DNA from: JAPUDS01 sp050258575
Lineage (GTDB): Bacteria > Patescibacteriota > Saccharimonadia > Saccharimonadales > Saccharimonadaceae
Length of the DNA: 9,747 nucleotides
Reading direction: 5' to 3'
Assembly: GCA_050258575.1 (NCBI GenBank)
Contig: JBLMYZ010000048.1
Location: forward strand, 1-9,747
Part shown: positions 1 to 5,204 of the stretch, in pieces
Layout: the number at the start of each line of letters is the position of its first letter
Numbering within the stretch: position 1 is the first letter of the stretch
The notes under the pieces: generated by a model
The model's input: the letters and a program-made list of their open reading frames with translations, nothing else
What the model was told of the DNA's origin: nothing
Databases searched by the model: none
Position numbers and translations under genes: made by a program

Positions 1-8
1 TGTGTTAC

Positions 9-14
9 TATAAT
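9..14 (+). promoter_or_regulatory. -10 box for a predicted leaderless tsaC transcript
   Basis: A perfect TATAAT hexamer ends six bases before the ATG at 21. A start site about seven bases after the hexamer would fall on or next to the start codon, so the mRNA would have essentially no leader. No Shine-Dalgarno site is present. The -35 region lies outside the window, so only half of the promoter can be judged. Confidence 0.6.
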
Positions 15-20
15 TCACGC

Positions 21-560
21 ATGAAAACATCAGAAATTGTTACTGTACTACGCCGCGGCGGGGTCGTTGTCATGAGAACTGACACGATCTATGGTTTGCT
101 GGCTCGGGCGGCCGACGCAGAGGCGGTAAAGCGACTGTATCAGCTCAAAGGCCGGCACGCCGGCAAACCGTTTATTCAGCTGATCACTCAGCCAGACCAA
201 GCGTTTGGCGACAGTAGGAAACTTGCTCGTACCGTTCAGCAGTATACTGACCGGCCGACGAGCGTTATCGTTGACACGCCAGACGCGCCAGCATATCTCG
301 TTCGGCGGGGGACGAACCTGGCGTACCGCCTGATCCAGAGCGGGACGCTCTATGAGATTATCCAACAAACTGGCGCACTCGTGGCGCCCAGCGCTAACCC
401 CGAGGGTATGCCGCCGGCTCGACGTATTTCCGAAGCGCAGGCGTATTTTGGCGGCGCTGTTGATCTGTACGTTGACGGCGGAACAGTGCCGGCCGATACA
501 CTGCCTTCGCGGCTCGTAACCGTTGCGGCTGACGGCACTGTGACTGTACTGCGTGACTAG
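21..560 (+). CDS. tsaC: L-threonylcarbamoyladenylate synthase (TsaC/YrdC/Sua5 family)
   Basis: Predicted to make L-threonylcarbamoyl-AMP from threonine, bicarbonate and ATP, the first step of t6A formation at position 37 of ANN-decoding tRNAs, in the cytoplasm. The 179-aa length fits the short single-domain YrdC type and lacks the extra Sua5 domain. Visible family motifs are TDTIYGL at residues 20-26, the basic KGR-x3-KP segment at 43-50, and SAN at 124-126 followed by the VDGG stretch at 151-154. The region that is usually PGPxT reads RPTSVIVD (78-85), a degenerate version. The ATG at 21 is chosen because it is the first ATG after the -10 box and no ribosome binding site is needed if the transcript is leaderless. 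The gene stands alone and converges with the minus-strand small-protein pair. The family assignment is firm; the variant segment makes activity slightly less certain. Confidence 0.88.
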   Translation: MKTSEIVTVLRRGGVVVMRTDTIYGLLARAADAEAVKRLYQLKGRHAGKPFIQLITQPDQAFGDSRKLARTVQQYTDRPTSVIVDTPDAPAYLVRRGTNLAYRLIQSGTLYEIIQQTGALVAPSANPEGMPPARRISEAQAYFGGAVDLYVDGGTVPADTLPSRLVTVAADGTVTVLRD

Positions 561-570
561 GTTGCAATAT

Positions 571-659
571 AGAAGAAGGGGCTCCGCGCCCGTGGACAAC
601 ACTGTCCAACGAGGGCGCGAAGCCCCGTACGTCCATACGGACGCGAAAACCCTTCTTCT
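571..659 (-). terminator. Large branched hairpin ending the small membrane protein operon
   Basis: A nested inverted repeat sits between the converging tsaC and 51-aa genes. The main stem pairs GGGGCT (578-583) with AGCCCC (621-626) and CGCGCCC (585-591) with GGGCGCG (613-619), with one mismatch, and continues to GGACA/TGTCC (594-598 with 603-607). On the minus strand it is followed by a T-rich tail (TTCTTCTATATT), which suits intrinsic termination of the 659-1038 operon. A competing outer stem pairs 571-580 with 650-659 and encloses a second small hairpin, CGTCC-atac-GGACG (near 630-642), giving a three-way junction. It may serve both directions, although the plus strand lacks a T tract directly after the main stem. 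Confidence 0.7.
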
Positions 660-814
660 CAGTCCCACATGTTGTCGGGACGTCCGTCCTCAGTAAGGAC
701 GGGGTGATCGAGCTGCGCCGACTTGTTGTCAAGCCAGCGCAGGAACGGGAAGACGACCAGGAGCGCCAGCGCCATCACCGCGCAGAGCGCGAAGATGATA
801 TGAACGATGAACAT
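659..814 (-). CDS. 51-aa single-span membrane protein of unknown function
   Basis: Not recognised as a known family. The product begins MFIVHIIFALCAVMAL, giving one hydrophobic segment at about residues 3-27, then a hydrophilic tail ending NMWD with several acidic residues. A strong ribosome binding site (AAAGGAGGT, 821-829) lies six bases before the ATG. The ATG shares one base with the TAA of the upstream gene (TAATG), which predicts translational coupling. The stop TGA (659-661) is followed directly by the hairpin at 571-659. The start is supported by ribosome binding site, overlap, promoter and terminator rather than by homology. It could be a subunit or partner of the 74-aa protein; a toxin or holin-like role is conceivable but nothing shows it. 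Confidence 0.75.
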   Translation of the reverse strand: MFIVHIIFALCAVMALALLVVFPFLRWLDNKSAQLDHPVLTEDGRPDNMWD

Positions 815-1038
815 TACAACACCTCCTTTCGGCGGTTGATTCGGTGTTCGTAGTACACCAGCGCCCCAAGGGGCGCCAGCAGTGCTGCCCAGTTCAGCAA
901 CTCAGGGTCGGACCCCTGAGTCAACGCCACGCAGAACGCAGCGAGACAAGCGAGGGTTGCGACCCCCGTTAGCCGCTCGTTGTGCGCGGCGAGGAATGCC
1001 GCAGACGTGAACGCTGCGACAAAAAACCAGAGAATCAT
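814..1038 (-). CDS. 74-aa multi-span membrane protein of unknown function
   Basis: Not recognised as a known family. The product starts MILWFFVAAFTSAAFLAAHN and shows two or three hydrophobic segments (about residues 2-18, 24-40 and 50-63), ending in a basic tail (HRINRRKEVL). The ATG at 1038 is preferred over longer in-frame starts because AAGGAG (1043-1048) lies four bases upstream and the longer versions would begin at or before the strong promoter's start site. The last codons also contain the ribosome binding site of the following 51-aa gene. The predicted 5' leader is about 85-90 bases. It forms a two-gene operon with the 51-aa ORF. Orientation in the membrane and function cannot be told from the sequence. 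Confidence 0.78.
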   Translation of the reverse strand: MILWFFVAAFTSAAFLAAHNERLTGVATLACLAAFCVALTQGSDPELLNWAALLAPLGALVYYEHRINRRKEVL

Positions 1039-1055
1039 ATTTCTCCTTGGGAAGA

Positions 1056-1072
1056 GCCGGCCTCGCACCGGC
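1056..1072 (-). other. Short hairpin in the leader of the small membrane protein operon
   Basis: GCCGG (1056-1060) pairs with CCGGC (1068-1072) around a seven-base loop, a few bases upstream of the AAGGAG ribosome binding site at 1043-1048. It lies inside the predicted transcript. A role in translation or mRNA stability is possible, but a five-base GC stem can occur by chance. Confidence 0.3.
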
Positions 1073-1132
1073 AGGGTTTTCAGGAACTGGTAGTGCCGCA
1101 ATAAAATTGAACGACAACACACCATATCATTT

Positions 1133-1161
1133 ATTATAGCACCCTGTTCATTTTTTGTCAA
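1133..1161 (-). promoter_or_regulatory. Consensus sigma70 promoter of the small membrane protein operon
   Basis: On the minus strand TTGACA (1156-1161) and TATAAT (1133-1138) both match consensus at all six positions and are separated by exactly 17 bases. The predicted start is near 1126. The -35 box overlaps the stop codon of the upstream peptidase gene, so the pair has its own promoter as well as possible read-through. Confidence 0.85.
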
Positions 1162-1742
1162 CAAGCAACCCGTTGTCTAAAATACTGTTTGTTTCGAGCG
1201 ATCCCTCTCAACACCGACCGGTGATCGATACAAAAGCTGTTTGGACGCTTTGTTAACTCATAGAGGTCATACTGGTCATGCTCATAAAACATTAAACATC
1301 TCTGGTTCGCACAGTGCTCAACACCGACGCTGTGCAGCAACTCATGGCTGAGCGTTGCTTCAGTTGCGGCGAGATCAAAGTCATCCTTCAGACCGTGCGG
1401 GGGAAGGTTCACCCAGATACTCGTTCCGGTACGAAAACCATCTTCTCCGAACGCGCACACTCCCTTGAGTCTTCGCAGTCCGGCTCGACCCATAACACGT
1501 CGTCTCGACAGAGTAATATTGTTATGGTTCGGGGCGATCAGCAGATCTGTTTTTGGAAATGCGTCCGCGTCACCAAGAACATGTATATCTGGGGTAGAGC
1601 GAACAATGGGAATCTCGCGGTTGATGCGCTCGCTGAGTAGACCTATCTGCTCGCCGATAATCATCTCCTGAGCTGCTACATCTAGGCCAAACGGCGCGGC
1701 GTCGAGGCGAGAGAAGTAAGGGTTGATATCATTGCTTTCCAT
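1158..1742 (-). CDS. Archaemetzincin-like zinc metallopeptidase
   Basis: Predicted zinc-dependent peptidase. Residues 133-151 match the archaemetzincin signature HExxHxxGxxHCxxxxCxM: His133, Glu134, His137, Gly140 and His143 form the metzincin active site, Cys144 and Cys149 belong to the second zinc knot, and Met151 is the family methionine. Archaemetzincins normally finish that knot with CxxC about 17 residues later; here there is Cys171 and His174 (CxxH) after 19 residues, so the structural zinc site would be C3H rather than C4. The 194-aa length is close to the family's usual size. No signal peptide or membrane segment is visible, so it is probably cytoplasmic. The ATG at 1742 has no ribosome binding site but follows a promoter-like -10 by seven bases, suggesting a leaderless transcript. 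The substrate is unknown. Confidence 0.75.
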   Translation of the reverse strand: MESNDINPYFSRLDAAPFGLDVAAQEMIIGEQIGLLSERINREIPIVRSTPDIHVLGDADAFPKTDLLIAPNHNNITLSRRRVMGRAGLRRLKGVCAFGEDGFRTGTSIWVNLPPHGLKDDFDLAATEATLSHELLHSVGVEHCANQRCLMFYEHDQYDLYELTKRPNSFCIDHRSVLRGIARNKQYFRQRVAC

Positions 1743-1749
1743 TATCTAT

Positions 1750-1778
1750 ATGTTACCACTTTCGCCTGCTTATGTCAA
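1750..1778 (-). promoter_or_regulatory. Promoter of the metallopeptidase gene, predicted leaderless
   Basis: On the minus strand TTGACA (1773-1778, full match) is followed after 17 bases by TAACAT (1750-1755, four of six). The hexamer ends seven bases before the ATG at 1742, so transcription would begin within a few bases of the start codon. It is back to back with the rplA promoter. Confidence 0.55.
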
Positions 1779-1788
1779 TGTATACCCC

Positions 1789-1817
1789 TTGTACGGAACT
1801 AAAAAGTGTTGTATACT
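1789..1817 (+). promoter_or_regulatory. Promoter of rplA
   Basis: TTGTAC (1789-1794) and TATACT (1812-1817) are spaced by 17 bases. The predicted start near 1824 gives a leader of about 64 bases, which holds the hairpin described next. This placement rules out the longer open frame that begins at 1723. Confidence 0.7.
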
Positions 1818-1836
1818 GTCGGGGTTATCAACCAAA

Positions 1837-1870
1837 GTTGGGAGCATGTCGGTTGACATGCGCTATGCAC
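1837..1870 (+). promoter_or_regulatory. Candidate L1-binding autoregulatory structure in the rplA leader
   Basis: A perfect seven-base stem, GCATGTC (1844-1850) with GACATGC (1855-1861), is closed by a GGTT loop. It is flanked on the 5' side by TTGGGA (1838-1843) and on the 3' side by GCTATG (1862-1867). This resembles the L1 site in 23S rRNA helices 76-77, where a GGGA-containing strand lies opposite a strand with GATG next to a GC-rich helix. L1 repressing its own mRNA by binding such a mimic is established for other bacteria and archaea. The match here is from memory and by eye, and the lower helix is weak (only a few possible pairs), so this is a candidate. Confidence 0.5.
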
Positions 1871-1887
1871 CACGAAAGGAACAATCT

Positions 1888-2874
1888 ATGGCAAAAAAAG
1901 CCGATTTGCTCGAACAAGCAAAAAAACTGAAACTCGAGGTTTCAGGGAAAAATACTATCGCTGAGATCGAGGCCGCGCTAAAAAGCGCCGAAGACAAGAA
2001 AAACGACGACAAAGAGGTGGTTGCAGAACGAAAAAGCGACGTTGCCAAAGCTGGCAAACGCAGCGAAAAAGCACTCGAAGAAGCCGAGGCCAAAGCCGAA
2101 AAAGAGGCTCGCAAAGCCGCTCATGACACCACGCCGCAGGGCGAGGCGGAGTCGCATATCAAACGCGGCCCAGTTCCTGTTGCCCGGCCAAAAGCTGAGC
2201 GCCGCGGTAAAAAGTTTAAAGAAGCGGCTAAAAAAGTTGACAGCAGCAAGTCATACACGCTCGACGAAGCCGTCAAGCTCGCCGCTGAAACCAGCCCGGT
2301 CAAATTTGACGCCACCGTCGAGGTTCACGTCGTACTCGGCGTCGACCCGCGCCAGGCCGACCAGAACATTCGCTCGACCGTTAGTTTGCCGCATGGCACG
2401 GGCAAAACAGTACGCGTCGCGGCTTTTGTGGCCGTTGACGAAGTCGAAGCTGCTAAAAAAGCTGGTGCAGATCTCGCTGGCGAAGACGAACTCGTCAAAC
2501 AGCTCGGCAAAGAACAGATCAACTTTGACACGCTGGTTGCCACGCCGCAACTCATGCCAAAACTGAGCAAATACGCTCGGCTGCTTGGCCCGCGCGGCCT
2601 CATGCCGAACCCGAAAAGCGGGACGGTCGCAACCAACGTTGCGAAAGCAGTCAAAGACGCTAAGGGCGGCAAAGTAGAATACCGCGTCGACAAACAGAGT
2701 ATCGTTCACCTCGGTATCGGCAGGGTCAGTTTTGGCGCCGAAAAACTACAAGACAACGCACGAGCGTTTTTCGACAGCCTAAACAGCGTCAAACCAAACT
2801 CGCTCAAAGGGTCGTATATCGTGAGTACCTACGTGTCCTCGACCATGGGTCCAGGCGTCAAAGTCGAACTCTAA
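1888..2874 (+). CDS. rplA: 50S ribosomal protein L1 with N-terminal extension
   Basis: Large-subunit protein of the L1 stalk, which binds 23S rRNA helices 76-78 and helps release deacylated tRNA. The 328-aa product is about 95 residues longer than E. coli L1 (234 aa). The canonical core spans about residues 105-328: SLPHGTGK at 166-173, the signature LLGPRGLMPNPKSGTV at 232-247, and the C-terminal STMGPGVKVEL. The extension starts with a helical segment (about 6-34, LLEQAKKLKLEVSGKNTIAE) resembling SAP or Rho-N style helix-extended-helix folds, followed by a Lys/Glu/Ala-rich stretch at about 36-80 that is likely helical or coiled coil. The ATG at 1888 has an AAGGA site seven bases upstream; the in-frame start at 1723 lies upstream of the promoter. 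The gene is single, without rplK next to it, and ends in a strong terminator. Identity is certain; the extension's role is unknown. Confidence 0.97.
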   Translation: MAKKADLLEQAKKLKLEVSGKNTIAEIEAALKSAEDKKNDDKEVVAERKSDVAKAGKRSEKALEEAEAKAEKEARKAAHDTTPQGEAESHIKRGPVPVARPKAERRGKKFKEAAKKVDSSKSYTLDEAVKLAAETSPVKFDATVEVHVVLGVDPRQADQNIRSTVSLPHGTGKTVRVAAFVAVDEVEAAKKAGADLAGEDELVKQLGKEQINFDTLVATPQLMPKLSKYARLLGPRGLMPNPKSGTVATNVAKAVKDAKGGKVEYRVDKQSIVHLGIGRVSFGAEKLQDNARAFFDSLNSVKPNSLKGSYIVSTYVSSTMGPGVKVEL

Positions 2875-2892
2875 ACCAGTCAAACAACCAAC

Positions 2893-2922
2893 AACACCTC
2901 GTTTCGGCGAGGTGTTTTATTT
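2893..2922 (+). terminator. Intrinsic terminator after rplA
   Basis: AACACCTCG (2893-2901) pairs perfectly with CGAGGTGTT (2908-2916) around a six-base loop, and a run of T residues follows (2915-2922, TTTTATTT). It starts 18 bases after the rplA stop. The stop codon of the converging gene begins at 2919, so the hairpin can also end that transcript; its minus-strand tail is only moderately T-rich. Confidence 0.9.
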
Positions 2923-3588
2923 GAGACGTTTTGCACGCGGGAAGGCGCGGCGCAGGTGGCGCAGGTTAAACCGATACCACCTGTCGAACCAAGCGCGCGC
3001 CCGGCGGCCTTGTGTCGTGAACCCGTCGATCGACTGTTCGAGCCTTAACATGATATCGTCCAGCGAACCGTCCGCGCGGCGCAGCCGCACCAGCGCACTC
3101 ACCTGGTTGCCGAAATCGATCAGCACCAAAAAGCACAGCGCCCAGCCAGTCACGACCACGATTAGCCACGGGACATTTGCGATTGCCGCGCTGAAAAACG
3201 GCTGGGCGATATACAGCAGAAACAACCCGAGCACACCAAACCCGAGCGAGGAGAAAAAACTCACTCGGCCATATAAATCGAGCGGCCACTCGGTGTAGTC
3301 CCACAGTCTGATCCGAAACAACGTCTCGAGCGCAAGCGACGTCAGATACTCGACCGATGTGACGAGAGCCGCGGTCGTCACAAACACCAAAAACGGGTTC
3401 TCGATATGAGGATACACCAGCGCCACGATCGCAAGCGCGCTAAACCCGTAGATCGGCAACAACGGCAGCGTCAAAAACCCGTGAAGCCGCACCCGGCGGT
3501 ACATGACGAGGTTAAACAAAAACTCCCACAACCAGCCGCATAACGCGTATATACCGAAAAACAACACTGCAAAGGCAAAATCGTACAT
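2917..3588 (-). CDS. CmpB-type multi-span membrane protein (putative ABC transporter permease family, PF06541)
   Basis: Integral membrane protein of 223 aa with about five hydrophobic segments. Its motifs match the family annotated as putative ABC transporter type IV / CmpB: GWLWE at 18-22, HGFLTLPLLPIYGF at 36-49, and EYLTSLALETLF followed by RLWDYTEWPLDLYGRVS (80-91 and 94-110). The basic C-terminal tail (about 165-223) lies after the last span and is probably cytoplasmic. No ATP-binding subunit is encoded nearby, so transport activity should not be assumed; the family's function is poorly defined. The ATG at 3588 has no ribosome binding site but follows a TACAAT by seven bases, again suggesting a leaderless mRNA. 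It is divergent from the 29-aa ORF and glycosyltransferase and may be co-regulated with them. Confidence 0.82.
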   Translation of the reverse strand: MYDFAFAVLFFGIYALCGWLWEFLFNLVMYRRVRLHGFLTLPLLPIYGFSALAIVALVYPHIENPFLVFVTTAALVTSVEYLTSLALETLFRIRLWDYTEWPLDLYGRVSFFSSLGFGVLGLFLLYIAQPFFSAAIANVPWLIVVVTGWALCFLVLIDFGNQVSALVRLRRADGSLDDIMLRLEQSIDGFTTQGRRARAWFDRWYRFNLRHLRRAFPRAKRLK

Positions 3589-3595
3589 ATCGTCT

Positions 3596-3601
3596 ATTGT
3601 A
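3596..3601 (-). promoter_or_regulatory. -10 box of the CmpB-family gene, predicted leaderless
   Basis: TACAAT on the minus strand (five of six consensus positions) ends seven bases before the ATG at 3588. A convincing -35 at 16-18 bases is not visible. The same bases overlap the -35 of the divergent plus-strand promoter, so polymerase binding in the two directions may be mutually exclusive. Confidence 0.5.
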
Positions 3602-3626
3602 CCACCGACGTCGGAGCTGCTAAGAT
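3597..3626 (+). promoter_or_regulatory. Promoter for the 29-aa ORF and glycosyltransferase
   Basis: TTGTAC (3597-3602), identical to the rplA -35, is followed after 18 bases by TAAGAT (3621-3626, four of six). The predicted start near 3633 leaves a short leader that just includes the AAGGAGG site at 3636-3642. Confidence 0.5.
3605..3614. promoter_or_regulatory. Perfect 10-bp palindrome between divergent promoters
   Basis: CCGACGTCGG is fully self-complementary and lies in the spacer of the plus-strand promoter, just upstream of the minus-strand -10 box. This is a typical place for a repressor or activator site acting on both directions. No regulator gene is in the window, so the binding protein is unknown. 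Confidence 0.45.
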
Positions 3627-3646
3627 AGTAGCAGTAAGGAGGATGT

Positions 3647-3736
3647 ATGAACGAGCAACCACAAGCAGACGGCTACTACGGTGACGACAGCGGCGACGGC
3701 GATGAAATCGACCTAAGCTTTCTCAATGAAAAATAA
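3647..3736 (+). CDS. 29-aa acidic micro-protein or leader peptide
   Basis: Not a known family. The peptide starts MNEQPQADGYYGDDSGDGDE and ends EIDLSFLNEK; it has nine acidic residues and one lysine, and no membrane segment. It is supported by a near-perfect Shine-Dalgarno (AAGGAGG, 3636-3642) four bases before the ATG and by a promoter just upstream. Its TAA (3734-3736) lies 11 bases inside the following glycosyltransferase gene, which has no ribosome binding site of its own, so ribosomes ending here could restart there. It may be a translated leader that feeds expression of the glycosyltransferase, or a small acidic partner protein with an exposed hydrophobic motif (DLSFL). Confidence 0.6.
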   Translation: MNEQPQADGYYGDDSGDGDEIDLSFLNEK

Positions 3737-4931
3737 GGTGTCAAATTCAACTATACGGGTGGCGCTGGTCGTCCCGCATATTTTTATGCACCGCGATATT
3801 TTGCCGCAGGTGATTTTTTCGCCTGGCCATCTGGCGCTCGCCCTGGCCCGCGAGTTGCAGCGCCAGGGTGCAGCGGTGACGTTATATACGCCCGGCCCCG
3901 TCGACACGACAGTCGCAACCGTCACAGCCGACTTGTCGCTGTTCGATCGCGAACTAGCCGGGCGAGGGGACAGCTACACCGACTTGCTACGCAAACATCC
4001 GTTCACGTTTGTCACACTAGCACGCCAGGTGCAGAGCGAACTGCTAGCGCGTGCTTACGAAGCTGCTAACAGAGGCGAACATGATATCATCCATGTGTAC
4101 ACCAACGAAGAAGAGGTTGGCTATGCGTTTGCTGGCCTCTGTCGGCAGCCTGTGGTGTTTACGCACCATGACCCGTTTAATTTTCTCGTCAAGTACAAAA
4201 ACAACCTGCCAAAATACAAGCATCTGAACTGGATTTCTCTGTCGCTTGCACAGCGCCGCGGTATGCCGGGCGACACGAACTGGCTCGCAAATATTCCCCA
4301 TGGACTTGATGACCCTGAGCTGTCGCCAGTCGCCGGCCCGACACGCGACTACGTAGCGTATATGGGGCGGATTATCGAGCCAAAGGGCGTTCACCTGGCG
4401 ATCGAGGCAGTGCGGCGTTACAACCAGACGACCTGTCAGTCGCTGCCGCTCAAAATCGCCGGTAAACACTACGCTGACGCCGCCAAAGACAGTTACTGGC
4501 AGCAACAGATTGCCCCTAGGCTCGGCAGCGAGGTGCAATTTGTCGGTTTCCTCGCCACTTCGGCCGAAAAGCGTGACTTTTTAGGCAACGCGCGTGCTCT
4601 GGTCGTTCCGTCGTTGTTTGACGAACCGTTTGGTATGGTGTCGCTCGAGGCGTTTGCGTGCGCAACCCCTGTTGTCGCTCTCGACTCCGGGGCGCTACCA
4701 GAGGTCGTCGAAAATGGCCTTACTGGCTTTGTCGTGCCTAAAACCCGCCTCGTATCGGGCAAGATTGACGACAAAAAGACCGCTGAAAGCCTCGCAGAGG
4801 CCCTAGAACGCGTTGACACCCTCAACCCGCGAAAGTGCCGCTTGGCCTACGAAACCCGTTTTACGGCCGCTGCCATGGCACGCGAACATCTCAAAGCGTA
4901 CCGCACTGCCATGCGGCGGCTATTGACATAA
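3726..4931 (+). CDS. GT4-family glycosyltransferase (GT-B fold)
   Basis: Predicted to transfer a sugar from a nucleotide-sugar donor to an unknown acceptor such as a surface glycan or glycolipid. The 401-aa product has the two-domain GT-B layout. The N-terminal half has RVALVVPHIF (11-20) and the glycine/histidine loop FSPGHLALALA at 31-41. The C-terminal half has MGRIIEPKG at 213-221 (the GRxxxxKG element), IAGK at 244-247, and the retaining-enzyme EX7E motif EPFGMVSLE at 300-308, followed by ALPEVVENGLTGFVVP. No signal peptide or membrane span is seen. The start at 3726 is inside the 29-aa ORF; GTG at 3738, just after that ORF's stop, is an alternative. The last codons contain the -35 box of the next gene. 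The substrate cannot be told from the sequence. Confidence 0.92.
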   Translation: MKNKVSNSTIRVALVVPHIFMHRDILPQVIFSPGHLALALARELQRQGAAVTLYTPGPVDTTVATVTADLSLFDRELAGRGDSYTDLLRKHPFTFVTLARQVQSELLARAYEAANRGEHDIIHVYTNEEEVGYAFAGLCRQPVVFTHHDPFNFLVKYKNNLPKYKHLNWISLSLAQRRGMPGDTNWLANIPHGLDDPELSPVAGPTRDYVAYMGRIIEPKGVHLAIEAVRRYNQTTCQSLPLKIAGKHYADAAKDSYWQQQIAPRLGSEVQFVGFLATSAEKRDFLGNARALVVPSLFDEPFGMVSLEAFACATPVVALDSGALPEVVENGLTGFVVPKTRLVSGKIDDKKTAESLAEALERVDTLNPRKCRLAYETRFTAAAMAREHLKAYRTAMRRLLT

Positions 4932-4952
4932 AGCTACAGTTTATGCTATAAT
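4923..4952 (+). promoter_or_regulatory. Consensus promoter of the 73-aa membrane protein gene, predicted leaderless
   Basis: TTGACA (4923-4928) and TATAAT (4947-4952) both match consensus fully, with an 18-base spacer. The -35 box is made by the last two sense codons of the glycosyltransferase. The -10 ends six bases before the ATG at 4959, so the start site should fall on the start codon itself. Confidence 0.8.
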
Positions 4953-4958
4953 GTATAC

Positions 4959-5180
4959 ATGAGTAAAGGACCAGAGGCGCAACCGCGCGGCAAAGTAGCT
5001 GACGCGCTCGATACGCTCGACAATCTGTCGATCGGGGCTGGCGTGGTGGTGGCCGCACTGGGCGGATCTGCCATCTTTGCCGCCTTACTGATCGGAAACG
5101 GTATGGTTGGTAAGGGAGTTATCAACCCGACAGTCAACCGTTTTCTTGGCGGTGCGCGCAAAACAAACATCCGCAAGTAG
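4959..5180 (+). CDS. 73-aa small membrane protein of unknown function
   Basis: Not recognised. The N-terminal 22 residues are polar (SKGPEAQPRGKVADALDTLD). A glycine- and alanine-rich hydrophobic stretch runs from about 24 to 46 (SIGAGVVVAALGGSAIFAALL), and the end is basic (RFLGGARKTNIRK). This suggests one membrane span with a cytoplasmic basic tail, or a re-entrant hairpin given the many glycines. There is no ribosome binding site, but a perfect promoter sits directly before the ATG, so a leaderless transcript explains the start. Only 24 bases separate it from the VIT-like gene, which has its own -10 box; the two may be functionally linked. Confidence 0.7.
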   Translation: MSKGPEAQPRGKVADALDTLDNLSIGAGVVVAALGGSAIFAALLIGNGMVGKGVINPTVNRFLGGARKTNIRK

Positions 5181-5191
5181 CAAAACTGCGC

Positions 5192-5197
5192 TATACT
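5192..5197 (+). promoter_or_regulatory. -10 box of the VIT-like gene, predicted leaderless
   Basis: TATACT (five of six) ends seven bases before the ATG at 5205. No clear -35 is found at 16-18 bases upstream, so this site may be weak and the gene may also be read from the promoter at 4923-4952. Confidence 0.45.
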
Positions 5198-5204
5198 TGA
5201 GCGC

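Noticed and set aside
571..659. A stand-alone structured non-coding RNA or tRNA-like element
   Set aside because: The position directly after the 51-aa stop codon and the T-rich minus-strand tail make a terminator simpler; no tRNA cloverleaf can be drawn.
48..668. A 206-aa open frame antisense to tsaC
   Set aside because: Shadow of the tsaC coding sequence; no ribosome binding site, arginine-rich unfolded-looking product.
902..1120. A 72-aa minus-strand frame overlapping the 74-aa membrane protein
   Set aside because: No ribosome binding site, and the promoter, ribosome binding sites and coupled overlap all support the other frame.
1039..1164. An N-terminal extension giving a 116-aa version of the 74-aa protein
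   Set aside because: Most of the extension precedes or overlaps the promoter, and the ATG at 1038 has the AAGGAG site.
1723..1887. A longer rplA frame beginning at 1723
   Set aside because: The rplA promoter (1789-1817) lies downstream of that start, and the ATG at 1888 has a proper ribosome binding site.
2021..2566. A 181-aa plus-strand frame inside rplA
   Set aside because: Out-of-frame product of the Lys/Ala-rich L1 coding sequence; rplA identity is certain.
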